DNA of 62,251 nucleotides from Sphaerochaeta sp. (GTDB lineage Bacteria > Spirochaetota > Spirochaetia > Sphaerochaetales > Sphaerochaetaceae), in assembly GCA_016342655.1 (NCBI GenBank), contig JAEINL010000014.1, positions 1 to 62,251 on the forward strand, given 5' to 3'. The translations under genes were made by a program, and so were the position numbers. Positions 62,205-62,251 of this stretch are shown piece by piece (the first letter of the stretch is position 1; every line of letters starts with the position of its first letter). Below the pieces are notes generated by a model. That model was not told the DNA's origin. It ran no database searches and saw only the letters and a list, made by a program, of their open reading frames with translations.

Positions 62205-62251
62205 GGCTCTATCGAACCTAAACTGCTGAATATCTTACGTTCAAGAAAAGT

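Noticed and set aside
1..62251. CRISPR arrays, tRNA and rRNA genes
   Set aside because: Read for short regularly spaced repeats and for tRNA arm patterns; none found by eye. A covariance-model scan would be needed to exclude tRNA fully.

Overview
The window looks like a piece of a spirochaete chromosome, most likely Sphaerochaeta or a close relative. This is inferred from the set of genes, not from any marker search. The pointers are a FadL-like outer-membrane protein of the treponemal UPF0164 type, a short-form cytidylate kinase-like protein, an omega-like RNA polymerase subunit overlapping miaA, many lipoproteins and small beta-barrel-like exported proteins, and a compact housekeeping backbone with ATGA-type overlaps. 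No tRNA, rRNA or CRISPR array was seen.

Backbone, left to right. 303-5294 holds a one-piece phosphorelay (hybrid histidine kinase with receiver and LuxR-type HTH) and a large lipoprotein. 5588-7348 is adenine deaminase. 7338-10212 is a three-gene ABC uptake operon (binding protein, FecCD-type permease, ATPase) with a promoter whose -35 box lies inside an 18-bp palindrome, suggesting control by a metal-responsive repressor. 10366-15083 runs proA-proB-glycosyltransferase-amidase-GyrI-like. 27999-32101 (minus) is trmL-proC-serS-pncB. 32241-34215 is uppP and an MFS carrier. 34380-38190 (minus) is murE-ddl-dinB, with murE apparently leaderless. 38369-44386 holds an outer-membrane protein, a 58-aa zinc ribbon protein, murC, yicC, a cmk-like gene, an exported protein, rpoZ-like and miaA. 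44367-52698 (minus) holds a histidine kinase with a C-terminal GNAT domain, folC, NFACT, a MEMO-family protein and a membrane-anchored protein of unknown role. 52755-55890 holds an ICMT-like methyltransferase, an HD-GYP response regulator and a lipoprotein hydrolase. Peptidoglycan precursor genes (murE, ddl, murC, uppP, amidase) are strikingly concentrated.

Accessory region 1 (15092-27989) is a 12.9-kb island flanked by a perfect 21-bp direct repeat. It appears to have inserted where the 3' ends of two convergent genes (GyrI-like and pncB) once overlapped; the repeat regenerates both gene ends. The left half carries an outer-membrane-like protein and a lipoprotein whose C-terminus looks like a diversity-generating retroelement (DGR) variable region. 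A GC-rich hairpin and a frameshifted Avd-like accessory gene follow it. Reverse transcriptase and template repeat are not present here, so this is a DGR remnant or a remote target. Next come fragments of a CdaR/PucR regulator and an IS1595-type transposase. The right half is a four-gene restriction-modification operon (PLD-like/SNF2 helicase, DUF4391, type III Mod, type III Res) bracketed by perfect 60-bp direct repeats that contain a hairpin.

Accessory region 2 (about 55900-62251) has a decayed IS200/IS605 transposase and an OLD-like AAA ATPase gene overlapping a TOPRIM/DUF3226-like gene, a layout seen in anti-phage modules. The TOPRIM gene is broken twice: by an in-frame stop and by a complete RIT element (three overlapping tyrosine recombinases between about 88-bp inverted repeats).

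An interspersed repeat of about 150-160 bp that can fold into a closing stem with three hairpins occurs twice (15821-15972 and 34226-34384), with base changes that keep the pairing.
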